From: a candidate division KSB1 bacterium
GTDB lineage: Bacteria; Zhuqueibacterota; Zhuqueibacteria; Oleimicrobiales; Geothermoviventaceae
DNA: 49,180 nt
Assembly: GCA_034506315.1 (NCBI GenBank)
Contig: JAPDPT010000003.1
Location: forward strand, 74,878 to 124,057
Direction: 5' to 3'
Under the pieces are notes generated by a model. That model had not been told where the DNA came from. It searched no databases and saw only the letters and a list, made by a program, of their open reading frames with translations. The translations under genes were made by a program, and so were the position numbers. Each line of letters starts with the position of its first letter. The stretch's first letter is position 1. Positions 41,653 through 49,180 of this stretch are shown here, one piece after another.

Positions 41653-43083
41653 TTGAGCAATCAGCTCGATAGGCGTTTTCTGAAGCAGGTCGAGCGCGTC
41701 GTGGGCCGGGAAAACGTGCACACAGACCCCGAGTCCCTGAAAGCCTACAGCTACGACGCAAGTCTCGAGGAAGGAAAACCCGATGCTGTCGTCTTTGTGA
41801 CGAGCACAGACCAGGTGGCTGGGGTTGTCCGCGCAGCTTACAGGTGGCGGGTGCCCTACGTCGCTCGTGGTTCAGGAACGTGTCTCAGCGGCGGGCCTGT
41901 ACCCTGGAAGGGGGGTCTGGTGCTTGAGATGTCCAGAATGAACCGCGTTCTGGAGATCGACCCGCGGGATCGCAGCGCCTGGGTGGAAGCCGGGGTATTC
42001 AATCTGCAGCTCCAGCAGGCCCTCAAGACTTACGGCTTCACGTTCGCTCCGGATCCGGCCAGCCAGAAGGTTTCCACACTGGGAGGCAACTTTGCGGAAA
42101 ACGCTGGCGGTCCCCATTGCCTTAAGTATGGAGTGACCAGCCACCACATCCTGGCCGCCGAGGTCGTCTGGCCCGACGGCAGCGTGGAGTGGGTCGATGC
42201 GCTCTCCCACGGGTACGACCTCCTTGGCCTGCTGATCGGATCGGAGGGTACGCTGGGCGTGGTGACCAGCCTTCGGGTGCGCATCATCCCCCTTCCGGAG
42301 GGGATTAAGACGATGCTCGCCGTTTTCGACTCCCTCCTCGACGCCGCCGACGCCGTCTCTGCCATCATCGCTCAGGGGATCTTGCCGGCCACCCTGGAGA
42401 TGATGGACCGTACCACCATCCAGGTGGTGGAAGACAGCATGGCCGTTGGCTACCCACGCGACAGCGAGGCGGTGCTGGTGATCGAAGTGGATGGACCCAA
42501 GGCTGGCCTCGAGGAAGAGCTGCAGGCCATTGAGGCCATTTGCCGGCAGCATCGCGTGAGGGAGATTCGCGTGGCCCGGGATGAGCGCGAGCGCGAGGCC
42601 CTCTGGGCGGGAAGGCGGGGAGCGTATGGGGCCATGACCCGCATCCAGCCATCAACAATGGTGGCGGACGGAACGGTCCCGCGATCGAAACTACCGTATG
42701 TGCTGAAGCGCGTGAACGAGATCGCGCAGAAGTACGGGCTGATCGTAGGAAACCTCCTTCACGCCGGTGACGGGAACCTCCACCCGAACATCGTATTCGA
42801 TGCTCGCGACCCCGATCAGCGGCGCAGGGCGCAGATGGCCTGCGCCGAAATCCTTCGGGTCTGCGTGGAAGCGGGGGGTACGATCTCTGGCGAGCACGGG
42901 ATCGGCCTCGAAAAGCGGGAGGCGATGACCCTGGTCTTCGGCCCCGAGGAGATCCGGCTGATGAGGGAGATAAAGCGAAAGTTTGATCCCCTCGAGCTTG
43001 CTAATCCCGGCAAGATCCTTCCTGACCTCCCGGGCCCTGGCGAGCAAGGAGAACGGGTAGCTGCGCCTGGATCCCCGGCGTGA
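41653..43083 (+). CDS. glcD: FAD-linked 2-hydroxyacid oxidase, GlcD type
   Basis: A 476-residue flavoprotein with an FAD_binding_4 domain (VARGSGTCLSGGPVPWKGGL, then GGNFAENAGGPHCLKYGVT) and an FAD-oxidase C-terminal domain (NLLHAGDGNLHPNI, then GGTISGEHGIGLEKREAM). GlcD oxidises glycolate or D-lactate to the 2-oxo acid and passes electrons to GlcE and GlcF. The start is a TTG at 41653 just behind AGGTGAGG; no other start codon fits the domain boundary. Substrate is inferred only to be a 2-hydroxy acid. Confidence 0.9.
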   Translation: MSNQLDRRFLKQVERVVGRENVHTDPESLKAYSYDASLEEGKPDAVVFVTSTDQVAGVVRAAYRWRVPYVARGSGTCLSGGPVPWKGGLVLEMSRMNRVLEIDPRDRSAWVEAGVFNLQLQQALKTYGFTFAPDPASQKVSTLGGNFAENAGGPHCLKYGVTSHHILAAEVVWPDGSVEWVDALSHGYDLLGLLIGSEGTLGVVTSLRVRIIPLPEGIKTMLAVFDSLLDAADAVSAIIAQGILPATLEMMDRTTIQVVEDSMAVGYPRDSEAVLVIEVDGPKAGLEEELQAIEAICRQHRVREIRVARDEREREALWAGRRGAYGAMTRIQPSTMVADGTVPRSKLPYVLKRVNEIAQKYGLIVGNLLHAGDGNLHPNIVFDARDPDQRRRAQMACAEILRVCVEAGGTISGEHGIGLEKREAMTLVFGPEEIRLMREIKRKFDPLELANPGKILPDLPGPGEQGERVAAPGSPA

Positions 43084-43242
43084 TTGCCGCAAGGCGGGGG
43101 CGCGATACCGGTGGCTCAGAGTGGTCCTTTCTTTGGGCACGCTTCGGGTGTGTCGATGGGTGGGCACTTTTCCCCTGAGGGACTTGCTACCGCGAGGGAC
43201 GTGGGCCGGAACCGGCCGGGTCCCCGTAGCGGCGTCCGTCCC

Positions 43243-44220
43243 ATGGTGAGCGCAAGCCAGCCCTGTGTTGCGCGGCTGCTCAGGGGCAGCGGGTGGATTC
43301 TCTTGCTCCTGTTCGTAGTCGCGCAGGGGACATGGGCCTGCCGTCGCCCCCGGTACGAGCCATTGCCAAACGGGAGCACGGTGGCTGAACGGATTGCGCT
43401 CGATGATCCCGAGGTGGTGCGCTTTGCGGTGTACGGCGACTCTCGCCCGAATGCCTTGCACGCCCGCCTCCTGCGCAGAATAGCGGCGCACGCCCCGAAT
43501 TTCGTCCTGCACACGGGCGACCTCGTGAGTCGAGGCGACAACCGGGGCCAGTGGGCGAAGTTCGAGCGGCAGATGGCTACGTTCCGCAAGCGCTTCGCCT
43601 TTCTCCCTGTGATGGGCAATCACGATCGGGGTCCGTTTTTCGCTAAGGTCTTTTCGTTGCCCTACGCGGATTCCTCCGGTCTCTACTTCAGTTTTCGGGT
43701 GGGGAATTCGCTGTTCATCGGTCTCAACTCAGAGATTGCCGCCGATTCGGTCCTCTGGCGGGAACAGCTGCAGTGGTTGATCCGCCAGCTGAGTGCCCGT
43801 TCGGCGCGCCACGTGTTTGTCTACCTGCACCGACCCCCCTTTAGCCCTAATCCGCGGCGCGCGCCGACCCATGAGGCGGTCTTCAGCCAGATCCTACCGA
43901 TCCTGGAGGGGTTCCGTGAGGTGCGTGCGCTGTTCTGCGGGCATGACCACTTCTACTACCGGACTTGCCAGGGTAGTCTCACGATCGTAACCACGGGCGG
44001 CGGGGGCGCGCGTCTCTACGCCGTGGATCCCAGGCGGCTCCGCCCTGGCGATCGCTGGGCGGTCACGTTTCACTTTGTCCTAGTGGAAGTGCGGCAGGAG
44101 GAGGTACGGGCCCGCGTGTTCCGCCACGATGGAAAGCTCATTGACGAGTTTGAGTTGGCGCTGGCTCCGGCCGAGGAGCCTGGCTCTCTATCAGGAGAAT
44201 TGGCACATCAGCGAGGGTAA
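43243..44220 (+). CDS. Calcineurin-like metallophosphoesterase, exported or membrane-anchored
   Basis: A 325-residue protein with an N-terminal hydrophobic stretch (about 17-31) ending at WAC, possibly a signal peptide but a poor lipobox. The phosphoesterase motifs are present in order: VYGDSRPNALH (Asp, but Arg in the usual His place), HTGDLVSRGD, MGNHDR, YLHRPPFS and FCGHDHFYYR. It would hydrolyse a phosphoester outside the cytoplasm. It interrupts the glcD-glcE pair. The start is uncertain: the ATG at 43243 is at the beginning of the signal, with no strong ribosome site, and the frame remains open to 43084. Confidence 0.75.
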   Translation: MVSASQPCVARLLRGSGWILLLLFVVAQGTWACRRPRYEPLPNGSTVAERIALDDPEVVRFAVYGDSRPNALHARLLRRIAAHAPNFVLHTGDLVSRGDNRGQWAKFERQMATFRKRFAFLPVMGNHDRGPFFAKVFSLPYADSSGLYFSFRVGNSLFIGLNSEIAADSVLWREQLQWLIRQLSARSARHVFVYLHRPPFSPNPRRAPTHEAVFSQILPILEGFREVRALFCGHDHFYYRTCQGSLTIVTTGGGGARLYAVDPRRLRPGDRWAVTFHFVLVEVRQEEVRARVFRHDGKLIDEFELALAPAEEPGSLSGELAHQRG

Positions 44221-44306
44221 GCTACCGGGCCACTGGACTCTACCCTCCGTGCAAGAGAGGAGCGGGCGTACCGTCGCGGGGAGACTGACGCAGCTCGGAC
44301 GGCCAG

Positions 44307-45569
44307 ATGGACGAACTTCACCACTTTCGCCCCCGGACTGAGGAGGAGGTGCGAGCGGCTCTGCTGGAGATTCGACGACGCGGCTGGAAGGCGCTACCGA
44401 CGGGGGCGGGCACCAAGCTTCCGTGGCTCCGTAGTCGGGAGCAAGGATACAACACAGTCGTGCGCGTGAGCACAGCGCTCCTCCGAGAGGTGACCGATCT
44501 CGATCCCGAGAACCTGACCGTCTCAGCGCAGGCTGGGCTAAGCCTCCAGGACCTGCAGAGCGCACTGGCCGGCCACGGCCAGTGGCTGCCCCTGGAAAGC
44601 CCGTGGGGGGAAGAAGCCTCCCTGGGAGGTATCGTGTCCTCGGGTCTGCCGGGTCCCCTGGCCTTCGGTTACGGGTCGCCCCGCGATCTGGTGCTGGGAG
44701 TCCGGGCGGTCTTGCCAGGCGGGGGCACGGTGCGCTTCGGGGGCAAGACAGTGAAGAACGTGGCCGGCTACGACGTGAGCAAGCTGTTCGTGGGCAGTCT
44801 GGGTACCCTGGGCGTCGTGACGGAGATTACGTTTCGGCTCCGACCCTTGCCGCGCGCCGACAGCACGCTCCTCTTCACCGCAAGCAGCGCTCAGCGCCTG
44901 GAAGAGGCCCTGGAGCTTCTTCTCAGGGCTCCGCAACCGATCGTGGCGGTAGAAGTGCTCAATGAGGGCGCGATGCGGCGCGTGCGGTGGCCTTTGCCCC
45001 GCGCAGCGGAAAGCCTGGGTGCGGCCGTGCGTCTGCAGGGAACCCGTGCTGTGGTGGCGATGGCGGCCGATCGGCTGTCCAAGGAGCTGGTCCGCTCAGA
45101 CCCCGAGAGTCGCCTGGAGGCACTGGAAGGTCCGCAATCCGGGGCTTTCTGGAACCGTTCCTTTCGGGAGCTCTACACTGGCTGGGCGAAAGATAGCGTG
45201 GTGTTCCGGCTGAGGACAAGGGTGCGAAACGTCGTCGAGATCTTCCGGGCTCTAGCCGCGGATCCGGAGGCTGTGCTCTGGATGGGGGCAGGAACTGGAC
45301 AAGGCTACCTTCGTTACGTGCGTCAGAACCTCGGAAACGGCCTGCCGGACTTCCTTCTCTGGCTTCGAAGGAGCCTTGCTCCCCTGGCCGCCCGTGTGGA
45401 CCTATTGTGTATGCCCGGGGCCGATTGGCTCAAGCCAGCATGGTCATCGCTCCCCCTCTGGGACGTACACCCAGGGGCATATCGCCGCATGGTGCAGATC
45501 CGCGAGGTGTTCGATCCGCAACGGATCATGGCTCCGTACCCACCCTTCGAGGAGCTCGATGGCAGATAA
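44307..45569 (+). CDS. glcE: FAD-binding oxidase subunit, GlcE type
   Basis: A 420-residue flavoprotein with an FAD_binding_4 domain: the opening ALPTGAGTKLPW, SLGGIVSSGLPGP and GGKTVKNVAGYDVSKLFVGS fit GlcE rather than GlcD. It forms a complex with GlcD and GlcF. The start ATG at 44307 has only a weak ribosome site. The 3' end overlaps glcF by 11 bases. Confidence 0.88.
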   Translation: MDELHHFRPRTEEEVRAALLEIRRRGWKALPTGAGTKLPWLRSREQGYNTVVRVSTALLREVTDLDPENLTVSAQAGLSLQDLQSALAGHGQWLPLESPWGEEASLGGIVSSGLPGPLAFGYGSPRDLVLGVRAVLPGGGTVRFGGKTVKNVAGYDVSKLFVGSLGTLGVVTEITFRLRPLPRADSTLLFTASSAQRLEEALELLLRAPQPIVAVEVLNEGAMRRVRWPLPRAAESLGAAVRLQGTRAVVAMAADRLSKELVRSDPESRLEALEGPQSGAFWNRSFRELYTGWAKDSVVFRLRTRVRNVVEIFRALAADPEAVLWMGAGTGQGYLRYVRQNLGNGLPDFLLWLRRSLAPLAARVDLLCMPGADWLKPAWSSLPLWDVHPGAYRRMVQIREVFDPQRIMAPYPPFEELDGR

Positions 45570-46887
45570 TCTGCCCTGGACGACGCTGCGCGAGGCCGCG
45601 CTGAAGGAAGCCAGTCGCTGCAACCGGTGTGGCTATTGCCAGGCCGTTTGTCCAACCTACTGGGCGACAGGACGAGAGACGGCGGTGGCCCGTGGACGGA
45701 ACCAGCTGCTGAAAGCTGCGCTCGAGGGCGAGGTTCGCCTGTCGCCTCGGGTGCGGGAGAGTGTGTTCCAGTGCCTTCTCTGCGGGGCGTGCACTGGCCA
45801 GTGTTTTCCGGCGGTCCGGACGTATGAGGTGATGGGCTACGCAAGAGTTCTGGTGAATAATGGTCGGCCTTCTGCCCTGCAGAGGTTTGTATTCCGCGAG
45901 CTGCTGCTACATCGGGAGCGACTGGATCGGCTGGTCCGCCTGGTGGCTCTGGGCAAGCGGAGTGGACTTTCGGGAGCGGTGCAAGCACTTCGGATCTTGG
46001 GTTGGTATGGCCGCTCCGTAGCTGAGGGAGAGCGGTTGATCCCGACGATTCCGCCGCGTTTTCTTCGGGATGAAGCTCGCCCTCTACTAAGTGCGGCTCG
46101 GGAGAACGGCGCAGTGGACGCCGTCTACTTCGTGGGATGTGCGATCAATTACGCGTTGCCGGAGGCCGGGCTGGGCACGCTTCGGGCTCTGAGAGCTGCG
46201 GGGATGCGTGTGGCGGTGGCGCCTAACCTCTGCTGTGGGCTGCCGGCCTTCGCCTACGGGGATTGGGAAGCGGCACGGGCTCTGGCCCGTCGGAATCTGG
46301 AACTCTTGCTTGCCCTGAAGCCACGCACGCTCGTGAGCGATTGTGCAAGCTGCACGAGCTTTCTTCAGTCCTACCCTTCTCTTCTCGCAGATCAGCCGGA
46401 CTGGCGGGAGCAAGCTGAGCAGCTGGCCGCCGTGGTGCGCGACGCAACGCAGCTCCTTGCGGAAGTGGCTCAGAAGTGGAAGATGCCCACCGCGACCCGG
46501 GTTACCTACCATGACCCTTGCCATCTCGCCCACCATCTCGGCGAACGGTCGGCCCCCCGCGAGCTCCTCCGCAGCGTGGACGGAATTGAGCTTGTCGAAA
46601 TGGAAGAGGCCGACGCGTGCTGTGGCGGTGCTGGTTCGTATAGCGTTGCCCATCCCGATCTTGCTGCGCGGATCCTGGAACGCAAAATGGCCCGCGTTCG
46701 GGCCACCGGCGCAGAAGTCGTGGCTACGGCTTGCCCGGCGTGTGTGATCCAGCTCCGCTACGGAGCGCGGCGTTTCCGGGTTCCGGTGCGCGTGGTGCAC
46801 GTGAGCCAGCTACTAACGCTTGGTGGGATAAGGCCAGCTGGGACTCGAGGAATCCCTCTCCCTCACGAAAAGGAGGTGCGGCCATGA
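45559..46887 (+). CDS. glcF: Iron-sulphur subunit of 2-hydroxyacid oxidase, GlcF type
   Basis: A 442-residue protein. Two ferredoxin-type 4Fe-4S motifs occur near the N-terminus, Cys21, 24, 27 and 31 (CNRCGYCQAVC), then Cys72, 75, 78 and 82 (CLLCGACTGQC). Two CCG domains follow, with NLCCGLPA and ADACCGGAGSY plus upstream cysteines (FVGCAINY, DPCHLAHH). It collects electrons from GlcD and GlcE, probably for a quinone or a related carrier. GAGGAG precedes the ATG. The stop overlaps the next start (ATGA). Confidence 0.92.
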   Translation: MADNLPWTTLREAALKEASRCNRCGYCQAVCPTYWATGRETAVARGRNQLLKAALEGEVRLSPRVRESVFQCLLCGACTGQCFPAVRTYEVMGYARVLVNNGRPSALQRFVFRELLLHRERLDRLVRLVALGKRSGLSGAVQALRILGWYGRSVAEGERLIPTIPPRFLRDEARPLLSAARENGAVDAVYFVGCAINYALPEAGLGTLRALRAAGMRVAVAPNLCCGLPAFAYGDWEAARALARRNLELLLALKPRTLVSDCASCTSFLQSYPSLLADQPDWREQAEQLAAVVRDATQLLAEVAQKWKMPTATRVTYHDPCHLAHHLGERSAPRELLRSVDGIELVEMEEADACCGGAGSYSVAHPDLAARILERKMARVRATGAEVVATACPACVIQLRYGARRFRVPVRVVHVSQLLTLGGIRPAGTRGIPLPHEKEVRP

Positions 46888-47987
46888 AGCCACAAGTAGC
46901 GATGCTGGTGGGGATGGCGCTGGCAAGCGTCATCGTGAGCTGTGAAAGGGCAGATCTGGAAGAGGATCCTTCCCTGGCATGGTCGCGGCTCAAAGACTTC
47001 CGGGCCGCCCGCGCTTCCAGTTTTGATCGAACCGGCGGAAACGACGACGGCAATTGGGGGCATCCGATCCAGCCCGGGGAGACGCGCGAACTGGCTGTCC
47101 TGACGGGGCCGGGGGTGATCGAGCATATCTGGTTCACGATCGCCAGCGACGAGCCCTACCACCTGAAAAAGCTCGTCCTGCGCGTCTATTGGGACAATGA
47201 GGATCGGCCGAGCGTCGAGGCTCCGGTTGGGGATTTCTTCGGCCTCGGACACGGCGAGTACCACCATTTTGTTTCTGAGCCCATAGCCATCGGTACCCAA
47301 AACGCCCTGAACTGCTTCTGGCCTATGCCCTTTCGCCGCTCGGCACGCCTTACGATCACCAACGAGGGGGAAAAGATGGTGCGCGCTTTCTACTATCAAA
47401 TCGATTGGGCCAAACTTTCCCACTGGGACAAGAACCTGGCGTACTTCCACGCGCAGTACCGACAGGCCTATCCCTGCCAGCGGGTGGTTTGGAAGGAAGG
47501 GGAAAAGCCCGTCAACTTGAAAGGCGAAAAGAACTACGTCTTTCTGGAAGCTGAAGGGGCCGGCCATTATGTCGGGGTGGTTCTCAACGTGCGGCTAAAT
47601 GAGGATGGCTGGTGGGGCGAAGGCGATGACATGATCTTCGTCGACGGTGATTCCCTGCCCACCCTGAGCGGCACCGGTTCGGAGGACTACTTCTGCGGAG
47701 CCTGGGGTTTCGGCAAGGCGTTTTCTTATCCGTACTTTGGCTGCCCAGTTAACCAGGCCGAGCAGGGCAATCAGCATCAGAAGGGCGCTAAGTGGACGGT
47801 CTATCGTTTTCACCTTCGCGATCCTATACCTTTCCGGCGATCCATCCGGGTGACCATCGAGCACGGGCACGCGAACGATCGCGCTGACGACTGGTGCAGT
47901 GTCGCTTTCTGGTATCAAAAGGAGCCCCATGCCCCCTTCCCACCCTTGCCTCCCGTCAGCGAAAGACTGCCGCGTCCGTTAGACTGA
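46884..47987 (+). CDS. DUF2961 (GH172-type) lipoprotein
   Basis: A 367-residue protein with a lipobox ending at Cys20 (ASVIVSC). The DUF2961 domain covers almost all the rest: GPGVIEHIWFTIASDE, APVGDFFGLGHGEY, and GTGSEDYFCGAWGFGKAF containing Glu267. The family has been assigned to glycoside hydrolase family GH172, acting on fructofuranose or arabinofuranose ends; the Glu of the GTG(S/T)EDYF motif is the probable catalytic residue. Periplasmic or surface sugar cleavage is likely, but the link to GlcDEF is unclear. AAAGGAGGTG precedes the ATG. Confidence 0.82.
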   Translation: MKPQVAMLVGMALASVIVSCERADLEEDPSLAWSRLKDFRAARASSFDRTGGNDDGNWGHPIQPGETRELAVLTGPGVIEHIWFTIASDEPYHLKKLVLRVYWDNEDRPSVEAPVGDFFGLGHGEYHHFVSEPIAIGTQNALNCFWPMPFRRSARLTITNEGEKMVRAFYYQIDWAKLSHWDKNLAYFHAQYRQAYPCQRVVWKEGEKPVNLKGEKNYVFLEAEGAGHYVGVVLNVRLNEDGWWGEGDDMIFVDGDSLPTLSGTGSEDYFCGAWGFGKAFSYPYFGCPVNQAEQGNQHQKGAKWTVYRFHLRDPIPFRRSIRVTIEHGHANDRADDWCSVAFWYQKEPHAPFPPLPPVSERLPRPLD

Positions 47988-48070
47988 GCCAGCCGGTCGC
48001 AGGCAAAGGTGAACGTGCTGCGGGACGCGCAGAAGCGGGGCCACCTCCCCGTTGACAGGAGCAGGATCGG

Positions 48071-49105
48071 ATGACACCACGTGAGCGAGTTCGGCGTGCC
48101 GTGCTTTTCCAGAGCCCCGACCGCATTCCCATTCGCTACTACAATTTGCCGGGTGCGTACGATCGCCTTGGGGAGAAACTCCTTGAGCTCTACCGGCGGT
48201 ACCCGCCGGATTGGCCGCTTCCGGAAAGGCTGCTCCACTCGTGGGAGACAACGCACTTTGCCGAGGGCTCAGAAGTGGACGAATGGGGGTGTGTCTGGGA
48301 GAACGCGGGTTTTGGCATCGAAGGTCAGGTAAAGGTCCACCCGCTTGCTGACTGGTCCCGCTTCGATTCGTACGAGCCTCCCGATCCCCGCACGAATCTG
48401 GATTGCCCGTGGGACGGAAAGCGACCCGCTGAGCTGGAGGACTACTTTGTGATCCTCCGGGCTGGTGGCGGCCGGCTCTTCGAGCGGATGCATTTCCTGC
48501 GCGGCTACGAGAGCCTGCTCGAAGATATGGTTCTGGAGCGCGAGCGAGTTCTTCGGCTGCGCGATCTGGTTCTGAAACATACACTCGCGCAGCTCGAATT
48601 GCAGCTGGAAATCGACGCCGATGCCTTCTGGTTCATGGACGACTGGGGTACCCAGCGGCAGCTCATGATTCGGCCCGATGTTTGGCGCGAGCTCTTCAAA
48701 CCGGCTTACAAGGAGATCTTCGATCGCATTCACAAGGCAGGCAAATTTGTGTTCTTTCACTCAGATGGCTACATCCTTGAGATCATCCCGGACCTTCTGG
48801 AACTGGGGGTGGATATCCTCAACCCCCAATTCTCTTGCTTCCAGCTGGAGGAGCTGGCCGAATTGTGCGCCGGAAGGGTATGCGTCCAGTCCGATGTGGA
48901 TCGGCAGCACCTTCTGCCCCGGGGCCGCCCCGAGGAGATTTGGGAGTACGTGTGGAACGTGTTCCGCCTCTTCGGTTCGGAGAATGGGGGACTAATTGCC
49001 CACGCGGAGATCGGCCCGGACGTGCCATTGCGCAATGTCGAGGTACTTCTGAAAGCGTTCCACACACTCTCGCCCTACCCACTGCGTTACCGCCCGTTTT
49101 CGTAG
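48071..49105 (+). CDS. Uroporphyrinogen decarboxylase-family protein, not HemE
   Basis: A 344-residue TIM-barrel protein of the URO-D superfamily. It shares the general pattern (DDWGTQRQLMIRPDVWREL, then FFHSDGYILEIIPDLLELGV, then IAHAEIGPDVPLRNVEVLL) but lacks the RQAGRY segment that HemE uses. The HSDG stretch is where cobalamin methyltransferase relatives have a zinc-binding HxC; no Cys is present here. Members of this branch are often found beside sugar-degrading genes and their reaction is unknown. GGAGCAGGAT precedes the ATG. It is the last gene of the unit in this window. Confidence 0.82.
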   Translation: MTPRERVRRAVLFQSPDRIPIRYYNLPGAYDRLGEKLLELYRRYPPDWPLPERLLHSWETTHFAEGSEVDEWGCVWENAGFGIEGQVKVHPLADWSRFDSYEPPDPRTNLDCPWDGKRPAELEDYFVILRAGGGRLFERMHFLRGYESLLEDMVLERERVLRLRDLVLKHTLAQLELQLEIDADAFWFMDDWGTQRQLMIRPDVWRELFKPAYKEIFDRIHKAGKFVFFHSDGYILEIIPDLLELGVDILNPQFSCFQLEELAELCAGRVCVQSDVDRQHLLPRGRPEEIWEYVWNVFRLFGSENGGLIAHAEIGPDVPLRNVEVLLKAFHTLSPYPLRYRPFS

Positions 49106-49180
49106 AAGCGAGCGCGACGGTAAAAGGCATCGAGACGCTGGAGGGGAGCGGAGGTTGGGCCTTTTCTCTGTATCCTCCGA
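49106..49180. other. Window end, no gene assigned
   Basis: The last 75 bases contain GGAGGGGAGCGGAGG followed by TTGGGCC, which might be the ribosome site and TTG start of another plus-strand gene running out of the window. Too little is visible to say more. Confidence 0.2.

Noticed and set aside
43204-43217. GGCCGGAACCGGCC as a hairpin before the metallophosphoesterase
   Set aside because: Two-base loop and only six pairs; GC-rich chance palindrome is more likely.
48071-49105. HemE, uroporphyrinogen decarboxylase proper
   Set aside because: The RQAGRY segment required by HemE is absent.

Overview
The window is about 49 kb of compact, GC-rich bacterial chromosome. It contains no rRNA, tRNA, CRISPR array, transposase or prophage gene that I can see. 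About 40 protein genes are packed into seven inferred transcription units. The organism looks Gram-negative (a heptosyltransferase-type GT9, several lipoproteins, and a meso-DAP pathway with lysA and dapF). A GWxTD-type TPR protein, a Big_5/Ig-like lipoprotein, a sigma/anti-sigma/HEAT cassette and promoters with a TAnnTT(T)G -10 element together suggest the FCB side of the tree (Bacteroidetes/Chlorobi relatives and candidate phyla such as KSB1). That placement is inference from gene content, not a phylogeny.

Layout. (1) 1-4681, plus strand: metallo-beta-lactamase-fold hydrolase (cut by the window edge), EamA transporter, zinc-ribbon/PlsC acyltransferase, HAD protein, SpmA-SpmB fusion. (2) 9367-4703, minus strand: arylamine N-acetyltransferase-like protein, DUF4416, ECF sigma factor, zinc-finger anti-sigma factor, TPR/HEAT exported protein. 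(3) 9738-18417, plus: priA, Ig-like lipoprotein, lysA, dapF, GT9, DUF488, YacP-like NYN protein. (4) 18670-30298, plus: a leucine/isoleucine-rich small ORF, a large RNA hairpin, then ilvD-ilvB-ilvN-ilvC-leuA-leuC-leuD-leuB-ilvE-proC, a complete branched-chain amino acid operon with proline synthesis at its end. (5) 30609-37155, plus: M24 peptidase, sodium:solute symporter, small basic protein, YciO-type protein, NlpC/P60 peptidase, GNAT, DUF1848. (6) 39586-37250, minus: GWxTD/TPR protein. (7) 39834-49105, plus: IorA-like ThDP protein, glcD, metallophosphoesterase, glcE, glcF, DUF2961 lipoprotein, URO-D-family protein.

The most interesting signal is the ilv leader. A good promoter at 18585 precedes a 54-codon ORF whose second half has 17 branched-chain residues out of 26. 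Its Leu and Ile codons are mostly ones that its GC-rich neighbours use less. The end of this ORF forms one arm of two nested perfect inverted repeats (11 and 12 bp) just upstream of ilvD. This looks like a ribosome-sensing (attenuator-like) leader, although no U-tract terminator is present. The LeuA encoded downstream is short and lacks the leucine-binding regulatory domain, so control may have moved from the enzyme to the leader RNA.

A second cross-cutting signal is that six of the seven units start just downstream of a TTG(C/A)nn-N17-TAnnTT(T)G element with exactly 17 bases between the boxes. The third is a degenerate indolepyruvate oxidoreductase alpha-like protein, without its ferredoxin domain or partner subunit, fused by operon to a glycolate-oxidase-type GlcDEF set.
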